Positions 20,523-31,160 of a DNA stretch of 59,948 bases are shown piece by piece (the stretch's first letter is position 1; each line of letters opens with the position of its first letter). Under the pieces are notes generated by a model, which was given only the letters and a program-made list of their open reading frames with translations, had not been told where the DNA came from and ran no database searches. Location: NCBI GenBank assembly GCA_023091735.1, contig JALKBU010000215.1, positions 1 to 59,948 on the forward strand, given 5' to 3'. Source of the DNA: Trichomonas tenax (lineage: Eukaryota; Parabasalia; Trichomonadida; Trichomonadidae). Position numbers and translations under genes: made by a program.

Positions 20523-21734
20523 TTACTTGAATGCTGAGAGAACAGATATTATGTGTTGATTATATCCTCTCAATGCGAACTTAACAGGAGTATCTTTTGA
20601 TCTATTCTGTGCCAACGGGTCTGCGTGATATTGCATGAGTAAGCCGAATATGTCATTTCCTTTTTCATCGAATCTCGAAGCATAGTGAAGAGAAGTCATT
20701 CCATTGAGCTGTTCTCTAGAATTCATCAACACAGCCTCAATATTGATGTTTTCCTGCCTTAGTAGAATTTGTGCACATGACTCACACGAGTTAAAGACGG
20801 CGATCATTAGTGGAGTGTTGCCCATGTTATCTTTTATTTCTATATTTGCGCCTTGTTCGATTAAATATTCAGTGATTGATGGAAAATCGAAGAAAACAGC
20901 AGCTTGCAGTGCATTAATACTCGTGCGATCGCAAATATTCGGATCTCCTCCCATAGCGAAGAACTTCTTGAAGAAGAATTCGACGTTTCCAGTTGAAAGT
21001 GCTGATCGATATGAATAATCTAAATTATATTTTTCAATAAGATAATCTGATATATAATTGGCATGAGTAAGTATTGAAAGTTCCAAACATTGCGAATCTA
21101 TCTCTCTTTCGAGTAAAGGTTCTAAGAATTTAATGATGAAATGTTTTCCACCGGTAATAGCACAATGAAATGCTTGTATATATATATATCTTTGCATTGC
21201 TGTCATATAAAAACTTAAAACAATTCTCAGCGCCGAAAAATGCTGCTGAATCAAATATAGATAATCTTTCATAATGCAGATAATTGTAGTTTGCAAAGAT
21301 CAATTGATTGAAATCGAATTTATCAAAACTGTTACAGTGCTTAACAAGTTCATCCACATTGTCTTGAATCAAAATATTTAGAATTGAAACAGATTCAAAA
21401 TTTTCTATTTCCGATGGAATTCCACTAATTATTCCTCTTTTGTTAATACATTTTCAAGCTTTTTGGTGAAAATAAATGCTTTCATCTTTTTGATATTATA
21501 ATGATGTCCGATATCAATAAGGAATTTTGTGCAAAGATTAATGTCCCTTGTTCTATATATTGCAAATCTTCACATAGTTTAAAACACTAATTTGATAGAA
21601 ATGATTCCATTATCTATCGATTCTATGACTTTAACCACGTTTTCATCATAGTTGGACTCGCTGACTGTCACAACGTAGTCAATTGCATTATTTAAATCTA
21701 TTGCAAACTGAGGCATTGCTTGAGTTTGGTTCAT
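20523..21734 (-). pseudogene. Ankyrin-repeat (DUF3447-type) protein pseudogene
   Basis: Starts with ATG at 21734 (MNQTQAMPQFAI…), but this N-terminal frame stops early. The middle (21372-21190) and the ankyrin block (to 20523) lie in different frames. Ankyrin repeats are clear: GADPN-like GGDPNICDRTSINALQAAV, GANIEIKDNMGNTPLMIAV and GMTSLHYASRFDEKGN. One frame switch coincides with a TATATATATA run near 21178-21190, a likely slippage site. The arrangement (BTB-like N-terminus, DUF3447, ankyrins) is that of a very large trichomonad family. Confidence 0.8.
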
Positions 21735-21820
21735 TTTTTATAAATGTTCGTTGACAAAATTTTCAAACTGTTGGAAACGAATTTCGAGGAGAGATTTTGA
21801 TATCTTTTGGTAAATGAATT

Positions 21821-22154
21821 GTTGGGTAAAATAAAGAGTCATGAAAAGCGAAGTATTTACATGGCAAATGTATTTCATTTTGACATGTAAAATTTGTTTA
21901 TTTATAAAGTTTACATTTGCTAATTATGTATAAGTTCGATTAAACTTGTTATATCATCTGCAGATCTTATTAGAGAATCTATCAAGCTTGTTAAAGCGTC
22001 TATTAAGATTAATAGAGAGTATATCAAGCGTGTAGAAGCGTCTATCAAGTTTAATATAACACCCTTTGATAAAATGGCAGACTTTACATGTCAAAACATA
22101 TTTATAACTGCCATGTAAACACATCACTTTTCGTGACTCTTTATTATACCCGAC
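21821..22154. repeat. Palindromic element with promoter-like arms
   Basis: Imperfect inverted repeat: the left arm 21821-21894 (GTTGGGTAAAATAAAGAGTC… TGACATGTAAA) matches the reverse complement of 22079-22154 (GTCGGGTATAATAAAGAGTC… TGACATGTAAA). Each arm holds TTTACATGGCA and TGACATGTAAA words. The loop region contains a 21-bp tandem repeat. Confidence 0.7.
21936..22061. repeat. Six-unit 21-bp tandem repeat
   Basis: Six consecutive diverged 21-bp units, for example TCTATCAAGCTTGTTAAAGCG (21978-21998) and TATATCAAGCGTGTAGAAGCG (22020-22040). On the plus strand they encode seven-residue units (SIKLVKA, SIKINRE, YIKRVEA), and one minus frame is also open (LIDALTS, LIDSLIR). No full gene surrounds them. 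Confidence 0.75.
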
Positions 22155-22254
22155 ATCTTTCGCTAAATGAATCAGCGATCTAATTACGAAACACATGAAT
22201 TTTGAATTTGAACTTTTTACAATCCAGTATCCATAAAATGAATAAGTTTGAATT

Positions 22255-22326
22255 GGGGGTGTGGCTCAGTGGTAGAGTGCGTCTTTAGCATAGATGAGGC
22301 CGGGGGTTCGATTCCCCTCACCTCCA
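22255..22326 (+). tRNA. tRNA-Ala (anticodon AGC)
   Basis: A 72-nt cloverleaf: acceptor GGGGGTG pairs with CACCTCC, D arm GCTC..GAGT, anticodon stem CGTCT/AGATG with loop TTAGCAT (anticodon AGC), T arm GGGGG-TTCGATT-CCCCT, discriminator A. The G3-U70 wobble pair that identifies alanine tRNA is present. Internal A box (TGGCTCAGTGG) and B box (GGTTCGATTCC) are intact. No intron; CCA is not encoded. Confidence 0.97.
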
Positions 22327-22332
22327 TTTTTT
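22327..22332 (+). terminator. RNA polymerase III terminator
   Basis: A run of six T starts right after the tRNA discriminator base, the normal Pol III stop. Confidence 0.9.
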
Positions 22333-22946
22333 CTTTTAGAAAAACTTCTATTTTTCAAAAAAATTAGAAATTTTTCTGATAACCATTTGTATTCAGTTTA
22401 GCTACATGTGAACTAAATCTTTTTTAAAGTGAATCTCTAAAATAAGATATGGTTCTCGAAATTGAATTCGAATTGTTTGATATAAGATTCAATATTATCA
22501 TATATAAAGTGTTTGCTATAGACTGTCATATAATTTATATATTTATCATTGTTACTTAGAAATTAAAAGATAATTTATGCAAATTTAAACATCATATTTT
22601 GAATAAAAATGAAATCCACTTCTCTCTATTATTGTATGGTTTTGCTATATCATTTATTAGTGATAGCAGAAATTTTGATTTTCAATCATCATCTTGTAAT
22701 TTATATCCAAAATTTCTTAAAAATTATTTTTGAACAATCTAAATAAGAAGTTCAGCACATAATGGCAAACATATTGCCTATATATTCATTATAGAATTGG
22801 CTTGTTTCCACAAATTGAATCGAATTATATTTTGCACAAAATAATTTTGACCTAAAATATCTGAATTGCAAACTACATAAGTATTAAATATAAAGTTAAA
22901 ACAGAGAAAGCAAAAAGTATTGTCACTTTTCCAAAAATTTAAATAA
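22333..22946. other. AT-rich intergenic with initiator
   Basis: No gene seen. The last part holds TCACTTTT at 22923-22930, 17 bases before the next ATG. Confidence 0.45.
22923..22930 (+). promoter_or_regulatory. TCACTTTT initiator
   Basis: Fits the trichomonad initiator TCA+1Y(T/A) and lies 17 bases upstream of the ATG at 22947; the same word precedes three other genes here. Confidence 0.5.
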
Positions 22947-25900
22947 ATGAAGAAGTTCAGCCTCAATTTAAATAAAGACACCGCTCCAGCGGCGCAAGTT
23001 ATCGTTTACAAACCGGCTGAAACGTCCTTCAGAACAACCTACATGAAGAAAGAATTCGAAAAGTCCGATTTTGAGGAAGTTATCACTCGTTGTAGGAATT
23101 TAATCAAGAAAATAACAAATATTCCAATGAAAAGCAATATACAGTACTACGAAGAGTTCGCGAGACCTTCTTTCGCAAACTTCAGCATCAAAAACGAAAC
23201 GAAACCATTTTATGATGCAGTGATGGCTGTGACAGAATTCGTCGGAATGCTCACTCACCCAAATTTCGACCAGAACAGGCAAAAGTACATTGACACAATA
23301 GGCACAAAAATCACAGAAGAATGGACTGATTGCGCGAGGTGTCCTCAGCTTCAACACATAATGAAGGCCGCTTTCGGCATCATAGTTGATCACAAGTCTT
23401 CGATGGATTCATCCTATACTCCTTCGACACTTTCGTTCATCGCAAATACTTTGTTATTGCAATCTTCGATTTCTAGAACGCAATCTTACCAATTAGTACT
23501 CGAAATTTACGCACAAGTCTTTGTATTTAAAGCAATTGAAAAGCAAAAAGAAAGAATCCAAGCGTTTATCGATAATGAAAAACAAGTAACGACAAATCTA
23601 ATATTTGGAGAAGAAGCTGTAGAGAAAAACAATTCAGATTTCAGAGATTTCATCAGCCTCGTTACTGTTATTGGCAGAATGAGGAGAGATCCTGATTTTG
23701 GCCGCCATTTTTACTCAATGGGCACTGAAATCATTTCTTCAGCGACTGATTTTACTCAGCCGAGGTTTGTTGCTCCATTCATTGAGCTTTTGGCTTCTTT
23801 GTCCGTCGATAAAGAAACTGCAGAATTAATTTATCAACGATTAGCAAAATCAAACTCTCCGCTTGTAAATTTGCAACACTTCCTCGACGCTATTACTGGT
23901 TATGTTGATGATTTCAATCAATCACAAGCAAATGTTTCGAAGCTTTCTGAAGACGATTCTACGACTTTGGAGTCTATTTTCAGACTTCTTTCAGCTTTCT
24001 TCAAACACAGTGAATTATGCCGCAGTCAAATCATTGTTCAAAATAACTTAATTAACAATTTAATCTCGTTTGTTTCTTCAATGATTCCAGCTTCGCTCAA
24101 AGCATGCTGCTACGATACTTTAGCTGAAATATCACATGATGAAGCATATACAACAGAAATTTGGCGCAAATTCGTTTTTACTGAAATTCTTACACCAGAT
24201 AACGTTCAACTTGGATCAGGCGGTATCATTTCTGATATAGAAAAAACTGAATCAACAGAGAGATCTTATCCACTCATGCGTTCATTTGTTAGATTTATTT
24301 CATATCTTGTTCAAAAATCACCACCACCGATTAATTTCGAGCATATTCATGTTTTCTTGTGCGACCTCTGCTTGCTTAAGCTTCCAGATCGTCTTTATGC
24401 ACACTTTAACGAAAAATGGTCAATTGTTTGCGAAATCACTCAAGTATGGACTAACTTATTCAAATATGACAGATCTGTTTATAACTATGTTATGCGCTCT
24501 GCCCTCTGCGATCAAAGATTTATTCGTGCCTTAATTAACTTCGCAAATGAAGAAGAAGCGCCAATGGAAACTCTTCTTTGCATTTATAGGTTAATGTACA
24601 CCATTTCACTTCATGAGCAGGAATTCTTCCAGAATCCAGACTCTGGATATCACTCATCTATTGTTATCCTCAGTCAACAGATTTCTTGGTCATCAGATTT
24701 CCTTAAGAAGTTGATTGTTTGCGTCTCAGAGAACGACAAAGATCTCCAAATGGCTGCAATTTCATTATCTCAGTATCTCGCTATCAACGCTGCACAGATC
24801 GTCCAAGTTGTGTTCACTTCTGTTCGTCCAATTCCATGCTTCATCAAAGTTATTGAAAAGGATGAAGAAGAGAACGAAAAAGTTGGTGATGAAGAAACAT
24901 GCATCAGAGTTCGTTTACTTTCATTCTTAGCATCGCTTGGATCATCATCTCACTTCTTACGCTACGTCAGTGGCTTCGATATCAGCGATCCGCCAACATC
25001 ACTACTCAAATCAACACTCGAGAAAGGCATTATTCCAAAGATTGTCGAGAAAATGGGATTGACAAGGGCTGCCAGAAACTATCCAAGATTCGCTGCAACA
25101 TCATTGCAGATCTTCTTGTTGCTCTGCGATCACTCATTGACGGTTTCTCCATTACTCAATAGCTTGAGAAGCTCTCCACACTCTTTCTTCGACAGACAAC
25201 TCGTTGACTTACAGGACGATAGATCATCGATGACCGCAATTGGATGCTTCCTTATGCTTCTTGCCCGCGAGGCCATGGAAAGCCAGCAGAACAGCAGCTG
25301 CGGAACGACACTCCACGTTGTCAACATCCTTATGAACTCAGTTGGCTACAGCGAGCAAAGATCTCGTGTTGTTTTGTGCTTCGAGTTCATTGATAGAATC
25401 GATGACAGCGATGAAGCAACATTAATCGCTAAAGGTTTGTTCCAGGCTGTTGTTTCATTTGTCTCTAACAAGAACGTTTGTCAATCAGTCAGCAGGCATT
25501 GGGGCTCTGTTTGGGTCCATCTCATTGAGCACATATTGAACAAGATAACAAGTGTTAACAACATCGAAACATCTGTTTACTTATCACAGACCACTGGATT
25601 CTTAGGAAAGTCCATTTTCTCAGATCAGACATTCGGTCCTGTTGACGCTCAGGATCTCACAACAGTATTCACTGCTGCTGTATCTGCACTCGAGAGCCTC
25701 AGAGTTAAGCAGCACTGCGATTCTATGACAGGCATTTACTCTCTCTTTGCTTCCATGTTATCAGACAAGAAGGCCGATAAAAGCGCAGAAGCGAAGTTCA
25801 ACACACTTAGAAGCATTTACATTGATAACTCAAATAGCATTGTTCAGTCATTGATCAATGATTCGCGCAATCAAATCCCAATAACAAAGGCGACAGTCTT

Positions 25901-26597
25901 TGCTGCTGCAGAGGCTTTAGTTCCTTGCGCAACAGATGGTTCTCTTGACAAATTCATTAAGAACTCGATCACGCAGCTTCAAACGGATTGGATGATATTC
26001 GATGAAAACAATGAGTCTGGTGCTTTCGTGCTTGGTTCTAAGTTCTCTTTCTTCGCTAGAGTCATTGCGAGCGGAATGGATCCAGCTCCATTTATTGATC
26101 ATGGATTTATCGTCAATACATGCCACAAGCCATTATGGGAGAGCCTTGGTGAGTATTTCTCGACATCAACGAACTCTACACTTAGTGAATTAATGCTTGA
26201 AACAGCTTCCAAGGCAATTAGAGCGATGTCTGCATTGTTAGCTGCTGCGCAAGACTCCGAGGATGTTAGAAATCAGGCCTCGAAGTTTGTTGGAATGTTC
26301 AGTGAGCAGTTTTCGTCTGTGTTCATGTTCGGAGGATTCTTCACACTTGAAGCTCTTAACATGATTGCAGACCTTGTTTGTTTCCTCGCTCTCATCCCAG
26401 AATCAGTGGATCAGCACCTTATGTCGAGACTGTCAATGCTGCGCGCGAGACTCTCCGTGAACGAGCAGTGGCGCGAATTGTTGAGGAAGAAGGCCGGTAA
26501 TTTAGAGATCCCTTCACAGAAGACTTACTCAGCAGCTTCGAGAACAGCAAAGAGGATTGTTTTAGCAGTTAATTATTTGATTCCACCGAAGAAGTAA
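22947..26597 (+). CDS. Large alpha-solenoid protein, probable Nup205/Nup188-like nucleoporin
   Basis: A 1216-residue, all-helical protein without TM segments or coiled coil. It reads as a helical-repeat solenoid throughout. Segments such as PFIELLASLSVDKETAELIYQRLA… followed by FLDAITGYVDDF resemble the Nup192/Nup205 inner-ring scaffold family (a conserved block preceding an F/W-x-x-Y-x-x-x-F/L helix). It is shorter than animal or fungal members (about 1700-2000), so the assignment is tentative; a Vps- or importin-like solenoid is an alternative. ATG 22947 is preceded by a TCACTTTT initiator. Codon use is biased toward well-expressed genes in the 3' half. Confidence 0.6.
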   Translation: MKKFSLNLNKDTAPAAQVIVYKPAETSFRTTYMKKEFEKSDFEEVITRCRNLIKKITNIPMKSNIQYYEEFARPSFANFSIKNETKPFYDAVMAVTEFVGMLTHPNFDQNRQKYIDTIGTKITEEWTDCARCPQLQHIMKAAFGIIVDHKSSMDSSYTPSTLSFIANTLLLQSSISRTQSYQLVLEIYAQVFVFKAIEKQKERIQAFIDNEKQVTTNLIFGEEAVEKNNSDFRDFISLVTVIGRMRRDPDFGRHFYSMGTEIISSATDFTQPRFVAPFIELLASLSVDKETAELIYQRLAKSNSPLVNLQHFLDAITGYVDDFNQSQANVSKLSEDDSTTLESIFRLLSAFFKHSELCRSQIIVQNNLINNLISFVSSMIPASLKACCYDTLAEISHDEAYTTEIWRKFVFTEILTPDNVQLGSGGIISDIEKTESTERSYPLMRSFVRFISYLVQKSPPPINFEHIHVFLCDLCLLKLPDRLYAHFNEKWSIVCEITQVWTNLFKYDRSVYNYVMRSALCDQRFIRALINFANEEEAPMETLLCIYRLMYTISLHEQEFFQNPDSGYHSSIVILSQQISWSSDFLKKLIVCVSENDKDLQMAAISLSQYLAINAAQIVQVVFTSVRPIPCFIKVIEKDEEENEKVGDEETCIRVRLLSFLASLGSSSHFLRYVSGFDISDPPTSLLKSTLEKGIIPKIVEKMGLTRAARNYPRFAATSLQIFLLLCDHSLTVSPLLNSLRSSPHSFFDRQLVDLQDDRSSMTAIGCFLMLLAREAMESQQNSSCGTTLHVVNILMNSVGYSEQRSRVVLCFEFIDRIDDSDEATLIAKGLFQAVVSFVSNKNVCQSVSRHWGSVWVHLIEHILNKITSVNNIETSVYLSQTTGFLGKSIFSDQTFGPVDAQDLTTVFTAAVSALESLRVKQHCDSMTGIYSLFASMLSDKKADKSAEAKFNTLRSIYIDNSNSIVQSLINDSRNQIPITKATVFAAAEALVPCATDGSLDKFIKNSITQLQTDWMIFDENNESGAFVLGSKFSFFARVIASGMDPAPFIDHGFIVNTCHKPLWESLGEYFSTSTNSTLSELMLETASKAIRAMSALLAAAQDSEDVRNQASKFVGMFSEQFSSVFMFGGFFTLEALNMIADLVCFLALIPESVDQHLMSRLSMLRARLSVNEQWRELLRKKAGNLEIPSQKTYSAASRTAKRIVLAVNYLIPPKK

Positions 26598-27025
26598 GTT
26601 TCTTATTTATTTTTTATTTATTTGATTATTATTTTTTGCTATTGATAGATATTAAGAATAAAGTTTATTTATATTAAATGAATCACAGCACTGACACACT
26701 CAATCTCAACATTTCGTCACAAATCAAAATTATTTTCACTTCAAAATCAATAATATAATAATATGATCTTTATCAATGAATTTCAATTTGTATGACAATC
26801 TATAATCTACTGTGATATTTTCTTGTAATTCATTTTTAAATAAAATAATATTTTGATATCGATGAAAACAGTGTTATAATGCATTGATAATGAAAGAATT
26901 TATTGATTATTAATATTTTCAAAGGTATTTTCATGTATAAAATATAATAATTCACATCAATTCTTGCAATATCGGAAATATTTTCAAAAATTTGTGTTTT
27001 GCGGATTTGCGATATTAATATCTAT
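26598..27025. other. AT-rich spacer between convergent genes
   Basis: Nothing recognised. Confidence 0.45.
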
Positions 27026-27703
27026 TTACTCAGCTGCAACCTCAATCTTTTTGATGACTCTTGCAGGATTTCCAACAGCAACAGAGTTCGGTGGAATATC
27101 TTTGACAACAACCGATCCAGCGCCGATAACAGAATTATCACCGATGGTAACATTAGGGCAGATGACTGAACTTCCTCCAATCCAAACATTATTTCCGATT
27201 TTGATCGGACCGCCGTTTTCGAGGCCGGTTTTCCTCAACTTAGGGTCAACCGGATGTGTGGCAGCGTAAAATGAGACATTTGGAGCAACAAGAACATTAT
27301 CACCAAATTCAACAGGGCAAATGTCCAAAATCGTGCAGTTGTAGTTGAAGTAGTCTCCTTTGCCCAGTTTTATGTTGTATCCGTAATCGCATCTAAAGGG
27401 TGGCGCAATAAAAGCATCAGTTTCGTTTTTTAACAGCAAATTGAGAATTTTCTTCCTCTTTTCGTATTCGTGATGCTTTGTGTTGTTGTATTCTGAGCAG
27501 AGAGTCCGCGAAATATAGCGTTCTGCGACAAGTTCGGGATCTGTTGAATCATAATGCTTTCCAGCGAGCATGTTCGCTTTCTGTGTTCCTGCTTTGCAGA
27601 TTGATCTCACAAAACTCTGATTTTGGAAAAGTTTTTGTACTGATGTGAGCATTTCAATTATAAAAGTGAAAATGAGATCAAAAATTTGAGTGAATGCGAC
27701 CAT
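27026..27703 (-). CDS. Maltose/galactoside-type O-acetyltransferase (hexapeptide repeat)
   Basis: Acetyl-CoA-dependent sugar acetyltransferase of the LacA/Maa group. The family start MLAGKHYDSTDPELVAER is at residue 45, then the left-handed beta-helix of hexapeptide repeats, with the catalytic histidine in SFYAATHPVD, and the typical end GAGSVVVKDIPPNSVAVGNPARVIKKI. The 225-residue frame has 44 extra residues at the N-terminus, partly hydrophobic (FDLIFTFIIEML), which bacterial members lack; a start at Met45 (27571) is possible. The family is bacterial, and trichomonads have acquired many such genes by transfer, so lateral origin is likely. Confidence 0.9.
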   Translation of the reverse strand: MVAFTQIFDLIFTFIIEMLTSVQKLFQNQSFVRSICKAGTQKANMLAGKHYDSTDPELVAERYISRTLCSEYNNTKHHEYEKRKKILNLLLKNETDAFIAPPFRCDYGYNIKLGKGDYFNYNCTILDICPVEFGDNVLVAPNVSFYAATHPVDPKLRKTGLENGGPIKIGNNVWIGGSSVICPNVTIGDNSVIGAGSVVVKDIPPNSVAVGNPARVIKKIEVAAE

Positions 27704-28268
27704 TTTCCACTTTCTGAGATCATTTCAATCTCTTCAAAAATATTGTTCAATTTTTGATTGATTTTATTCATAAACAATAAAGAACATTGTAGGAGAAATA
27801 TAGCCTTGAATTGATTGGGTAGTTAACTGTCTGACCACGCTACCAAAAGAGCAGTCAATGAAATACGAGTAAGGTTAATATTGTTCATGAAATTGCTCGA
27901 AATCGCAATATTTTTACAAAACTCCACTATATACTTATAGACTTCTTTTTTAATTGCTATTTCCAACTAGCGATAAGGAATAGTCTTTAAATAGGGTACT
28001 CAAATGTTCACTAAATTACAATATTTCTTTCATTGTGATTTTCATTATGTAATATATAGTATTTTTCATTTACAGCCTTTATATACTATCTAAAAACATC
28101 TATAGAACATTATAATTTAAGAATCATAGTCAGATGTTAAGAATATAAAGCTAGAAATCTCACTTTTTATGCTCATGAATAAGAAATCTTAAATTTATAA
28201 AATATTTAGATTTTGGTTATACAGAGAGTTATGTAATCATAAGACCGTAAAAATTTTCATCTTTCATA
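27704..28268. promoter_or_regulatory. Divergent promoter region
   Basis: Between two genes that point away from each other. Close to the right gene are TCATCT and TCATAA words (28258-28268) that fit the initiator consensus. No gene is seen. Confidence 0.35.
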
Positions 28269-29516
28269 ATGCTTCGGCATGTTATATTGAATTTTCCCGA
28301 CGACCATCCGTTTTTAGGGATGGGCATTGCGTCCTATGACATGTTGAAAGGCATTGAGAAGCAGTTTGAGTGGGATTTTCTGCCTTCAAAAGGCGAAGTT
28401 CCACAATCAAATCTTTATAAAATCGTTTTAGGAAATGTTCACAGGCAGCAGGAGAGTGCCATGAACGAAATAATTCCGATTTCGTTGGATATGCCCCAAC
28501 ATAACTGTTATTTATTTTGTTCGATATTTGGAATCAAAATTAACGAGAAAACAATATTCTACATCTACGGCTTTTTTCTTCAGCACGACAGTGTGAGACA
28601 GAATCTCGACATTATATCGATTTTCCTCAAAAAATCAATTGATGGAGCATCAAAGATAAAGGCAACGCTACAAGAAAAACAGTCGATTCATGAAGCAACG
28701 CACTATATACAGAAATTGGCATCAGAAATTAATGCTTTAATGAAATCTAAAATATCTTATGATTTACCATTTCAACCAATTCCAATGCATGACCATTTAT
28801 TCTACTCAAATGCACTTTTTTCGCACTTGGTCACACAGATGGTCACTATTATCGAAGCGAATTCCTATGAAGAAGCGTTTCCTTTATTTTCGTTCCTTTC
28901 TAAGTTTCTATTAAAGTGGCAATACTCACTCAGCTCTACCCATGTCAATGAAGAACCGCTTCCTGATTTGTTTTTGCAAATTGTGAAAGAAAGAGAAAAT
29001 ATTCCAATGATAAGGATGCTCACTTTCGAGCGCTCTTGGACATGGATACGATTGAAATCAAAAATCATTTACGAGAGTCCCGATATCACATCGCAGAAAA
29101 GATATTTCGAAATATATCGCAATTTTGATCCAAATGATGCCTCAGAAGCTGGTAAAAGGATGAAAAATTACCTCGAAACGTACAATTTAAGGCCTGTTAA
29201 CCGCGCATTTTGGGCTACAATGATAGTTCAAAAAATTTGCAACTCAGCGCAAAGCGTTTCGACATTTATTTGCGAAAGAACGATGAATACACTCTTAATC
29301 AAAGGTCTTTTGCTTGTTGATTACGTCAGAAGTCTTGGTGATGTTGCGTTTTTGCAAAATGCGCAGATCGATGAAGTCAAAGAACAACTCGAAATAGACA
29401 CCGAAGCGTATTTCTATATCATCGTGTCTATCGCCGATCTCATTGATAACTCAATTCATCGAAAGGTTTTTGCAGAAAAGAAAGCCATGGTCATGTCCAT
29501 GATGGCATCCATCTGA
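28269..29516 (+). CDS. Possible C9orf72-like DENN protein
   Basis: A 415-residue soluble protein. No motif gives a firm family, but two stretches line up with C9orf72: HDHLFYSNALFSHLVTQMVT (about residues 175-195), where C9orf72 has a similar F-x-x-N-A-x-x-S-H-L-x-T block, and the C-terminal helix-loop-helix LLIKGLLLVDYVR… with a following acidic helix ending in IADLID. C9orf72 acts in a Rab/Arf regulatory complex at lysosomes and autophagosomes. The similarity is by eye only, so treat it as a hypothesis; otherwise a conserved protein of unknown function. The frame is intact from the ATG at 28269. Confidence 0.45.
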   Translation: MLRHVILNFPDDHPFLGMGIASYDMLKGIEKQFEWDFLPSKGEVPQSNLYKIVLGNVHRQQESAMNEIIPISLDMPQHNCYLFCSIFGIKINEKTIFYIYGFFLQHDSVRQNLDIISIFLKKSIDGASKIKATLQEKQSIHEATHYIQKLASEINALMKSKISYDLPFQPIPMHDHLFYSNALFSHLVTQMVTIIEANSYEEAFPLFSFLSKFLLKWQYSLSSTHVNEEPLPDLFLQIVKERENIPMIRMLTFERSWTWIRLKSKIIYESPDITSQKRYFEIYRNFDPNDASEAGKRMKNYLETYNLRPVNRAFWATMIVQKICNSAQSVSTFICERTMNTLLIKGLLLVDYVRSLGDVAFLQNAQIDEVKEQLEIDTEAYFYIIVSIADLIDNSIHRKVFAEKKAMVMSMMASI

Positions 29517-29926
29517 AGTTATTTATTTTTTTATGTTTGTTTGCTATAAATATTGTATATTTTATTATTGAAAAATTAAATTAACACTCAAATTCATTCT
29601 CACATATTGGGTTATGCTCCACACATTCAAGATAGCATAAAATCACAATAGTATTTAGCTATTTAATTGTGTTGAGACATTTTAAATTTCCTCAATGTCA
29701 GAGTTACTAATATTGGATTTTCTTGAAGAGAGGATAGTCAAAAAGTGATTAAAAAGGAAGTTTGAATGGTGTTTCACTATAATATTAGAAAAAAAATATG
29801 AGACCAATTCTAATTCACCAGATTCAACTCTCATTGGCATGTAAAATAATTGCATACCAGTGCAGTATCATAGGGTAACACTTTATTCGCATCCGAATTA
29901 AGAAAAATAAAAAAATATTAAAAAAC
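29517..29926. other. AT-rich intergenic
   Basis: No gene seen. TGGCATGTAAA at 29835-29845 is a further copy of the recurrent word, not next to any gene start. Confidence 0.4.
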
Positions 29927-30148
29927 TTACAAAGCCTTGGTATTTTCTTGAATATCGGACGGAGCGATATCCTTGAATGCCTGCATCCTTCCTGGATTTA
30001 CAGAATCTGGTACATCAACTCTATGTTCTGGAGCTTTGACGGCTTCATCTGGCTTTTCTGCCTTTTTGGATGCCTCCGGTAATCCCTCAGGAATGATGGG
30101 GACTACTGGTTTTGTTTCCTTTGGACCTTCATCAGCCTCTTTGCACAT
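29927..30148 (-). CDS. Small Pro/Glu/Lys-rich protein, unknown
   Basis: A 73-codon frame, GC-richer than its surroundings, with coding-like composition (MCKEADEGPKETKPVVPII…). It is hydrophilic and probably disordered. No family, signal peptide or TM segment is seen. It may be a genuine small gene or the exon of a larger decayed one. Confidence 0.4.
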   Translation of the reverse strand: MCKEADEGPKETKPVVPIIPEGLPEASKKAEKPDEAVKAPEHRVDVPDSVNPGRMQAFKDIAPSDIQENTKAL

Positions 30149-31160
30149 TTATTTAAACTAAAAAACGGCTTCAGAAAAAAATAAGATTTGATTTTTATAG
30201 AATAGTTTACAAAAGGCAGTTTAGTTCTCAATTTAAAATTCTCTTAAATCGAACCAAAACCCTAAACTTATTGATCGTGATCACATAGTTTAAAGTAAAT
30301 TTCGTTATTAATAAATTGATTTAAGATTTATATTACACATCATGTTTATAATCTTTTGATGAGTATTTTGATCTTATTCAACAAGTGAAAACCGTTTTAA
30401 TCCTTAAATTTGTCTGTGATTGGTAAATGCAATGTAAAATATGAAAATTGAATTTAATAATTTTGGCCTTTGACATAAAGAATTATTTAAATATGAGGCC
30501 TAAATAATTAAAAGTTTTATGATCATGTTCCACAACATATGTGATCAATAAATTTTTGTTTTCCATTTTTATCGATATACAGTTTGACTTTTCTTATTAT
30601 CAAAAAAATTTAGATTTTTGAGGTTTTAATGTTGAAAAATAAAAAATGAGAAAATTTAAATCAGTAAATTTGAAATATTTTAATTATACAGAATTTTTAT
30701 ATCATAAAAAATTTTAAGCATAAATAAATTACAATATTATTTGATATTTAGATGGATGATATTTGCCATTTATTTTAAATTTTTAATGGCTATATAGTGA
30801 TGGTGTTCAATCATGATAATGCCGGGTAAAATATTATCTCGTTCATTATTTCTTGGTAAAGCGCATGATAGTTCGAAGAATAATATACTACTCCAAGAGT
30901 GAATTCCATGCCCTGAGTGTGGAGTTAATCAAAGGGTTTATGATGATGGACATTTCATTGATCGGTTCTCTACTAATTAGCGGGGCAGAAATATACTATA
31001 TTGAATGTGTGGAAGCCTATAGTATGCGTTAGAGCTTGCAATAATAAAAAAAAGATCGAAGATGATTAAAATGTATCGAAAAAGAGTGATGTTTAATAAA
31101 CGAATAGTAATCTTTAGCATAGAAAAGCAATACAAACAAGAAAAAGCTAAATATACAAAC
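30149..31160. other. AT-rich intergenic, no gene seen
   Basis: One short piece near 30895-30965 reads as a CPEC-containing fragment on the plus strand, probably a chance or very old remnant. Nothing firm. Confidence 0.35.

Noticed and set aside
22333..22400. CRISPR-like or riboswitch-like structure after the tRNA
   Set aside because: Only the Pol III T run and AT-rich DNA; no regular repeat-spacer pattern anywhere in the window.
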